A stretch of 64,000 bases of DNA from Streptomyces sp. SLBN-118. GTDB lineage: Bacteria; Actinomycetota; Actinomycetes; Streptomycetales; Streptomycetaceae. Positions 8,735 through 16,748 of this stretch are shown here, in pieces; the stretch's first letter is position 1, and every line of letters begins with the position of its first letter. A program made the position numbers and the translations under genes. The DNA lies in contig NZ_VFNP01000002.1 of assembly GCF_006715635.1 (NCBI RefSeq), forward strand, positions 1,736,001 to 1,800,000. Reading direction: 5' to 3'. The notes below the pieces were generated by a model, which searched no databases, was not told where the DNA came from, and worked only from the letters and a program-made list of their open reading frames with translations.

Positions 8735-9444
8735 TCAGTCGTTCCGAATACTGCGTGATCGCCTGCGCCGAGGCCTGGCGGAACAACGGCGAGGTGCTGG
8801 CCAGCCCGATGGGGCTGATCCCGTCCGTCGGCGCCCGGCTGGCCGCACGGACCTTCTCCCCCGACCTCCTGATGACGGACGGCGAGGCGATGCTCGTCGG
8901 CCCGGACGGGACGACGGAGGGCTGGCTGCCCTACCGGCAGCACCTCGCGCTGGTGACCGGCGGCAAGCGGCACGTGATGATGGGCGCGAGCCAGATCGAC
9001 CGCTACGGAAACCAGAACATCTCCTGCATCGGAGCGTGGGAGCGGCCCACGCGCCAGCTCCTCGGCGTGCGCGGAGCGCCCGTCAACACCCTGAATAATC
9101 CGGTGAGTTACTGGGTGCCCCGGCACTCCCCGCGGGTCTTCGTCGAACGCGTCGACATGGTCTGCGGCGTCGGCTACGACCGTGCGGCCGGTGCGCGCCA
9201 CCACCGCATCCCGCGGGTGGTCAGCGACCTCGGCGTCTTCGACTTCGAGACCGATGACCGCTCGATGCGGCTCGCGTCCGTGCACCCGGGTGTCACGGTG
9301 GAACGGATCCAGGAAGCCACCGGCTTCGCGCTCACGATCCCCGACCGTGTCCCGTACACGCGGGAGCCGACCGCCGCCGAACTGCGCCTGATCCGTGAGG
9401 TGATCGACCCGAAGGCTCTGCGCGAGCGCGAGGTCAGGGCCTGA
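8731..9444 (+). CDS. ipdB: IpdB, beta subunit of COCHEA-CoA hydrolase
   Basis: 237 residues. The start is GTG 8731 with AAGGAG just upstream and overlap with the ipdA stop; the longer open frame upstream is only the other frame of ipdA. Beta-subunit CoA-transferase fold with the IpdB-type segments VIACAEAWRNNGEVLASPMG and GASQIDRYGNQNISCIG. Works with IpdA to hydrolyse the ring C beta-diketone CoA thioester. The TGATG overlap with ipdC implies translational coupling. Confidence 0.9.
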   Translation: MISRSEYCVIACAEAWRNNGEVLASPMGLIPSVGARLAARTFSPDLLMTDGEAMLVGPDGTTEGWLPYRQHLALVTGGKRHVMMGASQIDRYGNQNISCIGAWERPTRQLLGVRGAPVNTLNNPVSYWVPRHSPRVFVERVDMVCGVGYDRAAGARHHRIPRVVSDLGVFDFETDDRSMRLASVHPGVTVERIQEATGFALTIPDRVPYTREPTAAELRLIREVIDPKALREREVRA

Positions 9445-10490
9445 TGGAGACGGCCCTGACAAAACTCACCGGCATCAGGCACCCCATCGTGCAGACCGGC
9501 ATGGGCTGGGTGGCGGGCCCGCGCCTGGTCTCGGCGACGGCCCGTGCGGGCGCGCTCGGCATCCTCGCCTCGGCGACGATGACCGTCGACGAGCTGCGCC
9601 GGTCCGTGCGCGAGGTCGCCTCCAGGACGGACGCGCCCTTCGGCGTCAATCTGCGGGCGGACGCGGGCGATGCGCGCGATCGCGTACGGATCATCATCGA
9701 CGAGGGGGTCCGTGTCGCCTCCTTCGCCCTTGCGCCGTCCCGCGACCTGATCGCCGAGCTGAAGGACGCGGGGGTGATCGTGATCCCCTCGATCGGAGCG
9801 CGGAGGCATGCCGAGAAGGTGGCGGCGTGGGGCGCGGACGCGGTGATCGTCCAGGGCGGCGAGGGCGGGGGCCATACCGGTGACGTGGCAACGACCGTCC
9901 TGCTCCCGCAGGTTGTCGACGCCGTCGGCATCCCGGTCGTCGCGGCGGGCGGCTTCCACGACGGACGCGGCCTGGTCGCGGCGCTTGCCTACGGGGCGGC
10001 GGGCATCGCGATGGGCACGCGCTTCCTGCTCACGTCGGACTCGACGGTGCCGGACGCCGTCAAGGCGAAGTACCTGGCCGCGACGGTCAGGGACGTCACC
10101 GTCACCACCGCGGTGGACGGTCTGCCGCACCGGATGCTCCGGAGCGAACTCGTCGACGCCCTGGAAGGTGCCGGCCGTACGCGAGCACTGGCACAGGCTG
10201 TGCGCAGGGCCGCCGGCTTCAGGAAGATCTCGGGCCTGTCATGGTCGCGGATGATCCGCGACGGCCTGGCCATGAAGCACGGCAAGGACCTGACCTGGAG
10301 CCAGGTCCTGCTGGCCGCGAACACCCCGATGCTGCTGAGGGCCTCGATGGTCGAGGGCCGCACGGATCTGGGCGTGATGGCGTCGGGGCAGGTCGCAGGG
10401 CTGATCGAGGACTTGCCGAGCTGCGAGGAGCTGGTGGGGCGGGTGATGTCGGAGGCGGGTCGGGTACTGGGCGCGCTGCCGCGGGCCTGA
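9444..10490 (+). CDS. ipdC: IpdC, nitronate-monooxygenase-family flavoenzyme
   Basis: 348 residues, NPD/enoyl-reductase-like TIM barrel: HPIVQTGMGWVAGPRLVSA, phosphate-binding VQGGEGGGHTGD, and VVAAGGFHDGRGLVAAL/GTRFLL for FMN. The position after ipdAB matches Rv3553 (IpdC), an FMN protein needed in the later HIP-CoA steps. It is probably a reductase or dehydrogenase of a ring intermediate rather than a true nitronate monooxygenase. Last gene of echA20-ipdABC. Confidence 0.88.
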   Translation: METALTKLTGIRHPIVQTGMGWVAGPRLVSATARAGALGILASATMTVDELRRSVREVASRTDAPFGVNLRADAGDARDRVRIIIDEGVRVASFALAPSRDLIAELKDAGVIVIPSIGARRHAEKVAAWGADAVIVQGGEGGGHTGDVATTVLLPQVVDAVGIPVVAAGGFHDGRGLVAALAYGAAGIAMGTRFLLTSDSTVPDAVKAKYLAATVRDVTVTTAVDGLPHRMLRSELVDALEGAGRTRALAQAVRRAAGFRKISGLSWSRMIRDGLAMKHGKDLTWSQVLLAANTPMLLRASMVEGRTDLGVMASGQVAGLIEDLPSCEELVGRVMSEAGRVLGALPRA

Positions 10491-10524
10491 CTGGGGCTCC
10501 GCCCCGGACCCCGCGCCTCGAACT

Positions 10525-10571
10525 CCCCCAGACTTCGTCCACGGCTCAAGGCCGTACCGGAGGTCTGGGGG
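10525..10571. terminator. Cruciform/terminator downstream of ipdC and the helicase gene
   Basis: CCCCCAGAC (10525-10533) pairs with GTCTGGGGG (10563-10571), with an inner ACGGC/GCCGT pairing, giving a long GC-rich hairpin in the 175-bp gap between convergent ipdC and the helicase gene. A smaller GGGGC-TCC-GCCCC hairpin begins at about 10493. Confidence 0.5.
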
Positions 10572-10586
10572 GCTTGCCCCCAGTCA

Positions 10587-10648
10587 CGGGATGGAGGTAC
10601 CTCCCACGGCCGCCGGGCCGTAGGAGGAGGGCGGGGTGAGGGAAAAGC
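10587..10648. repeat. Interspersed intergenic repeat, copy A
   Basis: The CGGGATGGAGG...CCTCCCACGGCCGCC...GGCCGTAGG...GGGCGGGGTG block recurs with about 85-90% identity at 54566-54626. Both copies lie just beyond gene ends and contain short GC-rich inverted repeats. Non-coding; typical of Streptomyces intergenic palindromic repeats. Confidence 0.65.
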
Positions 10649-10665
10649 ACACCCCGCCGCACCGG

Positions 10666-12219
10666 TTAGGCCGCCGTCCGCCGCCCACCCTGCGCGCCGC
10701 CCCGCGTCGGGCGACCCCCCTGGCGGGCCTGGCCACCCTGACCGCCACCGGCACCCTGGCCGCCACCACCGCGCCGCCCACGGCTGCGGCCGCCGCCACT
10801 GCCCTGCGCACCCTGCCCCGGCGTCTGCGCCCGCCGCCGCTGCGGCCGCTGCTGCTGCACGACCGGCTGCGGCACCTCGATGGTGACCGCGACGCCGGAC
10901 GGCTCGCGCGCGCCGGTGATGCGGCTGAGCTCCTCGTCGCTGGACTTGACCCGGGCCGAGCGCGGACTGATGCCCGCGTCCGCCATCAGGCGGGTCATCT
11001 CGCGCCGCTGCTCGGGCAGCACCAGCGTGACGACACTGCCGGACTCGCCCGCCCGCGCGGTACGCCCGCCGCGGTGCAGGTAGTCCTTGTGGTCCACGGG
11101 CGGGTCGACGTTCACGACCAGGTCAAGGTCGTCGACATGGATGCCGCGGGCGGCCACGTTGGTCGCGACCAGGGCGGTGACCTGCCCGTTCTTGAACTGG
11201 TCGAGGGTGCGGTTGCGCTGCGGCTGCGAGCGGCCGCCGTGCAGGGCGGCGGCCCGTACGCCACTGGCGAGGAGCCGCTTGGCGAAGCGGTCGGCGGAGC
11301 GCTTGGTGTCGACGAAGAGGATCACCCTGCCGTCACGGGCGGCGATGCGCACGGCGACTGCCTTCTTGTCGGTCTCGTCCGCGACGTGCAGCACATGGTG
11401 CTCCATCGTGGTGACGGCGCCGGCGGACGGGTCGACGGAGTGCACGACGGGATCCGTGAGGAACATCCGTACGAGCCGGTCGATGTTCTTGTCCAGCGTC
11501 GCCGAGAACAGCATCCGCTGACCGCCCGCCTCGACCTGCTTGAGCAGCGCCGTGACCTGCGGCATGAAGCCCATGTCGGCCATCTGGTCGGCCTCGTCCA
11601 GGACGGTGATCGCCACCTGGTCGAGTACGCAGTCACCGCGCTCTATGAGGTCCTTGAGCCGCCCCGGCGTGGCCACCAGCACTTCGGCGCCGCGTCGCAG
11701 CGCGCCCGACTGCTTGGTGATCGACAGGCCGCCGACGACGGTGGCGATGCGAAGCTGCACGGAGGTCGCGTACGGGGCCAGCGCGTCGGTGACCTGCTGT
11801 GCGAGCTCACGCGTCGGTACGAGTACGAGCGCCAGCGGTGCCTTGGACTCGGCGCGCCGTCCCGCGGTACGGGCGAGCAGCGCGAGCCCGAAAGCGAGGG
11901 TCTTGCCGGAGCCGGTGCGCCCGCGGCCGAGGATGTCGCGTCCTGCAAGCGAGTTCGGCAGGGTCGCGGCCTGGATCGGGAAGGGCTCGGTCACGCCCTG
12001 GGCCACAAGGGTCTTCATCAGGGCGGCCGGCATGTCCAGCTCGTCGAACGCCTCGACGGCGGGCAGCGCGGGGGTGATGGTTTCCGGCAGTGTGAATTCC
12101 TGCGGAGGCGCCACCTTGCGGGCGGGAGCCTTGCCGGAGCCCTTCGCCGGGCCCTTGGAGCGGGAATTGACCGGGCGCTTTCGCGTCGTCGGGCCGGCCG
12201 GGCGTTCGGAGCGAGTCAT
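10666..12219 (-). CDS. DEAD-box ATP-dependent RNA helicase
   Basis: 517 residues from ATG 12219, with AGGAGGG upstream. Motifs in order: Q motif PFPIQAATLP, Walker A GRTGSGKT, PTRELAQQ, ATPGR, DEAD, SAT (FSATLD), then in RecA domain 2 ARGIHV and HRGGRTARAG (usually HRIGRTGRAG). A basic N-terminal tail and a ~100-residue Gly/Arg/Gln-rich C terminus (RGRRGGGGQG) resemble RNA-binding RGG tails. It probably remodels structured RNA at low temperature; the csp gene lies just upstream on the same strand. Not part of HIP metabolism, though placed inside that cluster. Confidence 0.93.
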   Translation of the reverse strand: MTRSERPAGPTTRKRPVNSRSKGPAKGSGKAPARKVAPPQEFTLPETITPALPAVEAFDELDMPAALMKTLVAQGVTEPFPIQAATLPNSLAGRDILGRGRTGSGKTLAFGLALLARTAGRRAESKAPLALVLVPTRELAQQVTDALAPYATSVQLRIATVVGGLSITKQSGALRRGAEVLVATPGRLKDLIERGDCVLDQVAITVLDEADQMADMGFMPQVTALLKQVEAGGQRMLFSATLDKNIDRLVRMFLTDPVVHSVDPSAGAVTTMEHHVLHVADETDKKAVAVRIAARDGRVILFVDTKRSADRFAKRLLASGVRAAALHGGRSQPQRNRTLDQFKNGQVTALVATNVAARGIHVDDLDLVVNVDPPVDHKDYLHRGGRTARAGESGSVVTLVLPEQRREMTRLMADAGISPRSARVKSSDEELSRITGAREPSGVAVTIEVPQPVVQQQRPQRRRAQTPGQGAQGSGGGRSRGRRGGGGQGAGGGQGGQARQGGRPTRGGAQGGRRTAA

Positions 12220-12257
12220 GCGGATATTGCCCTCCTGGGCATGTGGGACAGCACACA

Positions 12258-12294
12258 AGCCGGGGCCCGCACCTTGAAGGTGCGGGCCCCGGCT
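12258..12294 (-). terminator. Long perfect hairpin between csp and helicase
   Basis: A perfect 16-bp GC-rich stem (left arm 12258-12273, right arm 12279-12294) around a 5-nt TTGAA loop. It lies between the csp stop and the helicase RBS. It may end csp transcription or act as an attenuator or RNA-stability barrier setting csp above helicase levels. Confidence 0.7.
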
Positions 12295-12314
12295 GCGAGA
12301 TACGCGTCAGGCAA

Positions 12315-12518
12315 TTAGGCCGGGACGATGTTCTCCGCCTGCGGGCCCTTCTGGCCCTGCGTGACGTCGAAGGAGACCTTCTGGCCCTCCTGCAGCTCAC
12401 GGAAGCCAGAGGTGGCGATGTTGGAGTAGTGGGCGAAGACGTCGGCGCCGCCGCCGTCCTGCTCGATGAAGCCGAAGCCCTTTTCCGAGTTGAACCACTT
12501 CACGGTTCCAGTAGCCAT
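12315..12518 (-). CDS. Cold-shock protein, CspA family
   Basis: 67 residues, an OB-fold nucleic-acid-binding protein with RNP1 (KGFGFIEQ) and RNP2 (DVFAHYS) motifs and the canonical start [17 protein letters not shown]. Strong RBS AGGAGAATGAC. RNA chaperone that melts secondary structure and often acts as a transcription antiterminator. The DEAD-box helicase follows after a strong hairpin. About 200 bp of upstream sequence could hold a long 5' leader. Confidence 0.95.
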   Translation of the reverse strand: MATGTVKWFNSEKGFGFIEQDGGGADVFAHYSNIATSGFRELQEGQKVSFDVTQGQKGPQAENIVPA

Positions 12519-12614
12519 GTCATTCTCCTAAAACAGGGGCAAGCCGGAAACTCACACCTCGTGAATTTCCCGTCGCTAGCATTGACCCCCATCCGGAGAA
12601 GCCGGAAACAATAA

Positions 12615-12649
12615 TGTGCGCCTGAGGAAGCATTCCCGTCAGGCGCACA
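12615..12649 (-). terminator. Intrinsic terminator of the kstR2-fadA6 transcript
   Basis: TGTGCGCCTGA/TCAGGCGCACA (11 bp) with an inner GGAA/TTCC pairing. Read on the minus strand it is followed by ATTATTGTTT, a true T-rich tail, unusual in this genome. It lies about 70 nt after the fadA6 stop and isolates csp from the steroid genes. Confidence 0.75.
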
Positions 12650-12716
12650 CAAAGTTCATGGGTACCAAAACTGCAACGCCCTCACCGTAGCATGTCCGCC
12701 CCCGAAAGGCTCGCGT

Positions 12717-13874
12717 TCACAGCCGTTCGATGATCGTGACGTTGGCCTGGCCTCCCCCTTCACACATCGTTTGCAGCCCGTACCGCCCCTGCGTCCGCTC
12801 CAGTTCATGGAGCAGCGTGGTCATCAGCTTCACGCCTGTGGCGCCCAGTGGATGGCCGAGCGCGATGGCCCCGCCGTTGACGTTGACCTTGCCGGGGTCG
12901 GCACCGGTCTCCTTCAGCCAGGCGAGGACCACGGGCGCGAAGGCCTCGTTGATCTCGACCAGGTCGATGTCGTCGATCGACATGCCGGCCTTCTTCAGCG
13001 CGTATGCGGTGGCCGGGATGGGGGCCGAAAGCATCCGGATGGGGTCCTCGCCCCGCACGGACAGGTGATGGATACGCGCCCGCGGCCGCAGTCCGTGCCC
13101 GGCGACGGCACGCTCGCTCGCGATCAGCAGGGCCGCCGCGCCGTCCGAGACCTGGGAGGAGCATGCCGCCGTGATGGTGCCGCCCTCGAGGACCGGCCTG
13201 AGAGCCGCCATCTTCTCCAGGGTGGTGTCGCGGCGCGGGCCCTCGTCGACGGTGACCTCTCCGTACGCCACGAGTTCCCGCTCGAATCGGCCCTCGTCGA
13301 TCGCCCGGACAGCCCGCTGGTGGGAGGTGAGCGCGAACTCCTCCATGGCGCGGCGCGAGATCCCCCACTTCTCGGCGATCAGCTGCGCGCCGTGGAACTG
13401 GTTGACGGGCCGGGCGTCGTACCGGGCGCGCCAGCCCTCGCTGCCCGCGAAGGGGCCCTCGGTCAGTCCGAGCGGCTCGGCCGCCTGCCGGGACGCGAAC
13501 GCGATCGGGATCTGCGTCATGTTCTGGACGCCGCCTGCGACGACCAGGTCCTGGGTGCCGGAGAGCACGCCCTGCGCGGCGAAGTGCACGGCCTGCTGGG
13601 ACGAGCCGCACTGGCGGTCGATCGTCACGCCCGGCACCTCCTCGGGCAGCCCCGCCGCCAGCCATGCCGTACGGGCGATGTCACCGGCCTGCGGGCCCAC
13701 CGTGTCCAGGCAGCCGAAGACGACGTCCTCGACGGCGGTGGGGTCGACTCCGGAGCGCTCGACCAGGGCCCGCAGCACGTGCGCACCCAGATCCGCCGGG
13801 TGGACACCGGACAGTCCGCCCTTGCGCCTGCCCACCGGTGTGCGTACCGCTTCGACTATGTAGGCCTCGGCCAT
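12717..13874 (-). CDS. fadA6: FadA6-like acetyl-CoA acetyltransferase (thiolase)
   Basis: 385 residues from ATG 13874 (GAGGGGAG upstream). Thiolase signatures: nucleophile Cys89 in DRQCGSSQQAV, GGAIALGHPLGATG with the catalytic His, and TMCEGGGQA with the second Cys. Starts MAEAYIVEAVRTPVGRRKGG. In mycobacterial KstR2 regulons FadA6 (Rv3556c) thiolytically cleaves the opened-ring CoA thioester near the end of HIP degradation. It lies 16 nt downstream of kstR2, as in M. tuberculosis. Confidence 0.9.
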   Translation of the reverse strand: MAEAYIVEAVRTPVGRRKGGLSGVHPADLGAHVLRALVERSGVDPTAVEDVVFGCLDTVGPQAGDIARTAWLAAGLPEEVPGVTIDRQCGSSQQAVHFAAQGVLSGTQDLVVAGGVQNMTQIPIAFASRQAAEPLGLTEGPFAGSEGWRARYDARPVNQFHGAQLIAEKWGISRRAMEEFALTSHQRAVRAIDEGRFERELVAYGEVTVDEGPRRDTTLEKMAALRPVLEGGTITAACSSQVSDGAAALLIASERAVAGHGLRPRARIHHLSVRGEDPIRMLSAPIPATAYALKKAGMSIDDIDLVEINEAFAPVVLAWLKETGADPGKVNVNGGAIALGHPLGATGVKLMTTLLHELERTQGRYGLQTMCEGGGQANVTIIERL

Positions 13875-13890
13875 GACTGCTCCCCTCGGT

Positions 13891-14508
13891 TCATCTGCGT
13901 ACGGCGATACCGTCCAGCACCATCGACAGGTACTGGCGGGCGATCTCCTCCGGGCTGTGCTGTCCACCGGGCCGGTACCAGGACGCGGCGACCCAGACGG
14001 TGTCGCGTACGAACCGGTAGGTGAGCCGGACGTCCAGGTCGGCGCGGAAGACCTGGTCCGCGACCCCGCGCTCCAGGGTGCCGAGCCATGCCTTCTCGAA
14101 CTTCTGCTGCGAGTCGGTGAGGTAGTGGAAACGGGGCTGAGCGGCGAGGTGCCTGGACTCCTTCTGGTAGATCGCGACGGCGGCGCGGTGCCGGTCGATC
14201 TCCCGGAAGGACTCGGTGACGAGCGCCTCGATGGTCTCCCTGGGCCCGAGCCCGGCGGCGAGCACGGTGTCGTATCCCTGCCACAGCTCGTCCAGGAAGG
14301 TGGAGAGGATCTCATCGAGCATCGATTCCTTGGAATCGAAGTGGTAGTAGAGGCTGCCGGCGAGCATTCCCGCCTGGTCCGCGATCTTGCGGACGGTGGT
14401 GGCGTTGTAGCCCTGCGCGGCGAACACCTCGGCGGCGGTGTCGAGGAGTTCGCGGCGGCGCTCGGGCGAGGCGGTCACCTGGGTCTTCTTCTTGCTGTCA
14501 GTCGGCAC
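13891..14508 (-). CDS. kstR2: KstR2-like TetR-family repressor
   Basis: 205 residues from GTG 14508. N-terminal TetR helix-turn-helix (residues ~15-60): RRRELLDTAAEVFAAQGYNATTVRKIADQAGMLAGSLYYHFDSKESML. The C-terminal ligand domain is KstR2-like. In mycobacteria KstR2 represses the HIP genes and releases DNA on binding HIP-CoA. The fadA6-kstR2 order and surrounding regulon support the name. Its likely targets are the two palindromes at 7086-7101 and 15574-15589; no copy is seen directly upstream of kstR2 itself. Confidence 0.85.
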   Translation of the reverse strand: MPTDSKKKTQVTASPERRRELLDTAAEVFAAQGYNATTVRKIADQAGMLAGSLYYHFDSKESMLDEILSTFLDELWQGYDTVLAAGLGPRETIEALVTESFREIDRHRAAVAIYQKESRHLAAQPRFHYLTDSQQKFEKAWLGTLERGVADQVFRADLDVRLTYRFVRDTVWVAASWYRPGGQHSPEEIARQYLSMVLDGIAVRR

Positions 14509-14526
14509 GTGCCCATTGTGGTCCTA

Positions 14527-14768
14527 GGGGGTGTCTTTTGGATCAGGCCGGATCAGTGAGCGGCCCGCTGCGGAGCGGCTGATGTCACTGCGGCGCGTGC
14601 AGTTGCAAGGCGGAGGATGGGGGTCCCCCCGCCGAAGGCAGGGGGAGAGCCACTGCGGAGCATTGGCGACTGACGCAACGCAGCGTGGGGGCACCTCCCG
14701 TGCCCGAAGGGCGACGGGGGAGTGCGTGCCAGGGCACGCGAGCCCGGCAAGATCCGAAAGACACCCCC
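14527..14768. mobile_element. 242-bp MITE-like element flanked by TA duplications
   Basis: Terminal inverted repeats TAGGGGGTGTCTTTTGGATC (14525-14544) and its complement at 14751-14770 match at 19 of 20 positions. TA dinucleotides on both sides (14525-14526, 14769-14770) look like target-site duplications. The interior holds GC-rich hairpins and no transposase gene. The insertion is at the ipdF stop codon: TA from the target plus G from the element form the TAG. It fills the 259-bp gap between kstR2 and ipdF. A mobilising transposase is not in the window. Confidence 0.75.
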
Positions 14769-15556
14769 TACGCGCGCTGACTGCTGACGGAGAGGACCTC
14801 GCCGGTCAGGTACGAGGAGTAGGCGCTGGCCAGGAAGACGATGGTGTTGGCGATCTCCCACGGCTCGGCGTACCGCCCGAATGCCTCCTTGGCCGTCAGC
14901 TCCTCCAGCAGCCCGGCCGAGGTGACCTTCACCAGGTGCGGGTGCATGGCGAGGCTGGGGGCCACGGCGTTGACGCGTACGCCGTATTCCGCCGCCTCGA
15001 TCGCCGCGCAGCGCGTGAGCGCCATGACTCCGGCCTTGGCGGCGGCGTAGTGGGCCTGGCCGGCCTGGGCGCGCCAGCCGACGACGGATGAGTTGTTGAC
15101 GATCACACCGCGGCGGCCGGTGTCGCGGAAGGAGCGCAGGGCGGCGCGGGTGCAGCGGAACGTGCCGCCCAGTGTGACGTCGAGGACCGTGCCCCACTGC
15201 TCGTCGCTCATGTCGACCAGTGCGGCGGTCCCGCCGAGCCCGGCGTTGTTGACGACGATGTCCAGGCCGCCGTGCTCCTCCGCGGCCTTGCAGAACAGCG
15301 CCCGGACCTGGGACTCGTCGGTGACGTCGCAGGGCAGTGACGCCACCGCGCCGGCGCCGAACTCCCCGGCCAGCGCCTCCTCGCTCTCCTTCAGCCTGCG
15401 CGTGTGCGCGTCGCTGATGACGATGCGCGCGCCCTCCTCCAGGAATCTGCGGGCGGTGGCGCCGCCGATACCGGCGCCTGCCGCGGCGGTGATCACGGCG
15501 GTACGGCCGTTCAGCAGGCCATGACCCGGTACGTACTGCGCCCTGTTGTCCGTCAC
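14768..15556 (-). CDS. ipdF: IpdF-like SDR dehydrogenase
   Basis: 262 residues from GTG 15556. Classical SDR with an altered Gly-rich motif (ITAAAGAGIGGATARRF), NNAG, catalytic Ser (NNSSVVGW), YAAAK. It matches Rv3559c/IpdF by position (beyond kstR2, divergent from ipdE1 here) and by the MSLAMHPHLVKVT-type segment (here APSLAMHPHLVKVT). IpdF oxidises a hydroxylated HIP-CoA beta-oxidation intermediate. Its stop codon coincides with the end of the MITE-like element, so the C-terminus may once have differed. Promoter shared with ipdE1 over the second operator. Confidence 0.85.
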   Translation of the reverse strand: MTDNRAQYVPGHGLLNGRTAVITAAAGAGIGGATARRFLEEGARIVISDAHTRRLKESEEALAGEFGAGAVASLPCDVTDESQVRALFCKAAEEHGGLDIVVNNAGLGGTAALVDMSDEQWGTVLDVTLGGTFRCTRAALRSFRDTGRRGVIVNNSSVVGWRAQAGQAHYAAAKAGVMALTRCAAIEAAEYGVRVNAVAPSLAMHPHLVKVTSAGLLEELTAKEAFGRYAEPWEIANTIVFLASAYSSYLTGEVLSVSSQRA

Positions 15557-15573
15557 GGCAGCACGTTAACCTA

Positions 15574-15589
15574 CCAAACACTTGTTAGG
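15574..15589. promoter_or_regulatory. Putative KstR2 operator, copy 2
   Basis: CCAAACACTTGTTAGG is the reverse-orientation counterpart of the site at 7086-7101 (its complement CCTAACAAGTGTTTGG differs from copy 1 at one base). It is centred in the 46-bp gap between divergent ipdF and ipdE1. Confidence 0.78.
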
Positions 15590-15602
15590 GAAGGATGGGT
15601 GA

Positions 15603-16748
15603 ATGGACCTGCATCGCTCCGCCGGCGAGGAAGCCTTCCGCGCCGAGGCCCGCGCCTGGCTCACCGCGAACGTGCCCGCCGAGCCGCTGCCCTCCCTGGA
15701 GACCGAGGAGGGCTTCGCGGCGCACCGCGCATGGGAGGCGCGGCTGTCCGCGGACCGCTGGTCGGTCGTCTCCTGGCCACGGCGGTACGGCGGCCGGGGC
15801 GTCGACCTCTTCCACTGGCTCCTCTTCGAGGAGGAGTACTACGCGGCGGGAGCGCCGGGGCGGGTCTCGCAGAACGGAATCAATCTCCTGGCGCCCACCC
15901 TCTTCGACCACGCCACCGAGGGGCAGCGCGCCCGCGTGCTGCCCGCGATGGCGAGCGGCGAGGTCATCTGGGCGCAGGCATGGTCGGAGCCCGAGTCCGG
16001 TTCCGATCTCGCATCGCTGACGTCGCGTGCGGTGCGCACGGACGGCGGCTGGCTGCTGAGCGGGCAGAAGACCTGGTCGTCGCGGGCCGCGTTCGCCGAC
16101 CGGGCCTTCGGCATCTTCCGTACCGACCCCGATGCCCCGAAGCCGCATCAGGGCCTGACGTATCTGATGTTCGACCTCTCGGCGCCGGGCGTGACCGTGC
16201 GGCCCATCGGCCGCATCGACGGCAGGCCCGCCTTCGCCGAGCTCTTCCTCGACGGCGTCTTCGTCCCCGACGAGGACGTGATCGGTGAGCCGGGGCAGGG
16301 CTGGCGGATCGCGATGTCCACGACGGGCAACGAGCGGGGCCTCACCCTGCGCTCCCCCGGCCGTTTCCTCGCCGCGGCGGACCGTCTCGGGCGGCAGTGG
16401 CGCTCGTCGGGCGATCCGGCCGACTCCGCGCTGCGCGACCGGGTGGCGGACGCGGTGATCGGCGCGCGGGCGTATCAGCTCTTCACCTACGCGAGCGCCT
16501 CGCGCTTCGCCTCGGGCGCGAGCATCGGCGCGGAGTCCAGCCTGAACAAGGTCTTCTGGTCGCAGTACGACATCGCCCTGCACGAGACGGCTCTCGATCT
16601 GCTGGGCGCGGACGGGGAGTTGGCGGACGGCGAATGGGCCGAGGGGTATGTCTTCGCGCTGGCCGGCCCCATCTACGCCGGTACGAACGAGATCCAGCGC
16701 GACATCATCGCCGAGCGTTTGCTCGGCCTTCCGAAGGGCCGCCGCTGA
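15603..16748 (+). CDS. ipdE1: Acyl-CoA dehydrogenase IpdE1 (FadE30-like)
   Basis: 381 residues, ATG 15603 with GGAAGG. Full-length acyl-CoA dehydrogenase: an N-terminal helical domain, AQAWSEPESGSDLASL in the FAD-binding beta domain, and the C-terminal GPIYAGTNEIQRDIIAERLLG. In mycobacteria IpdE1 (formerly FadE30) and IpdE2 (FadE33) form an alpha2beta2 enzyme that dehydrogenates the propionate side chain of 5-OH-HIP-CoA. The partner gene follows with a TGATG overlap. Confidence 0.88.
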   Translation: MDLHRSAGEEAFRAEARAWLTANVPAEPLPSLETEEGFAAHRAWEARLSADRWSVVSWPRRYGGRGVDLFHWLLFEEEYYAAGAPGRVSQNGINLLAPTLFDHATEGQRARVLPAMASGEVIWAQAWSEPESGSDLASLTSRAVRTDGGWLLSGQKTWSSRAAFADRAFGIFRTDPDAPKPHQGLTYLMFDLSAPGVTVRPIGRIDGRPAFAELFLDGVFVPDEDVIGEPGQGWRIAMSTTGNERGLTLRSPGRFLAAADRLGRQWRSSGDPADSALRDRVADAVIGARAYQLFTYASASRFASGASIGAESSLNKVFWSQYDIALHETALDLLGADGELADGEWAEGYVFALAGPIYAGTNEIQRDIIAERLLGLPKGRR

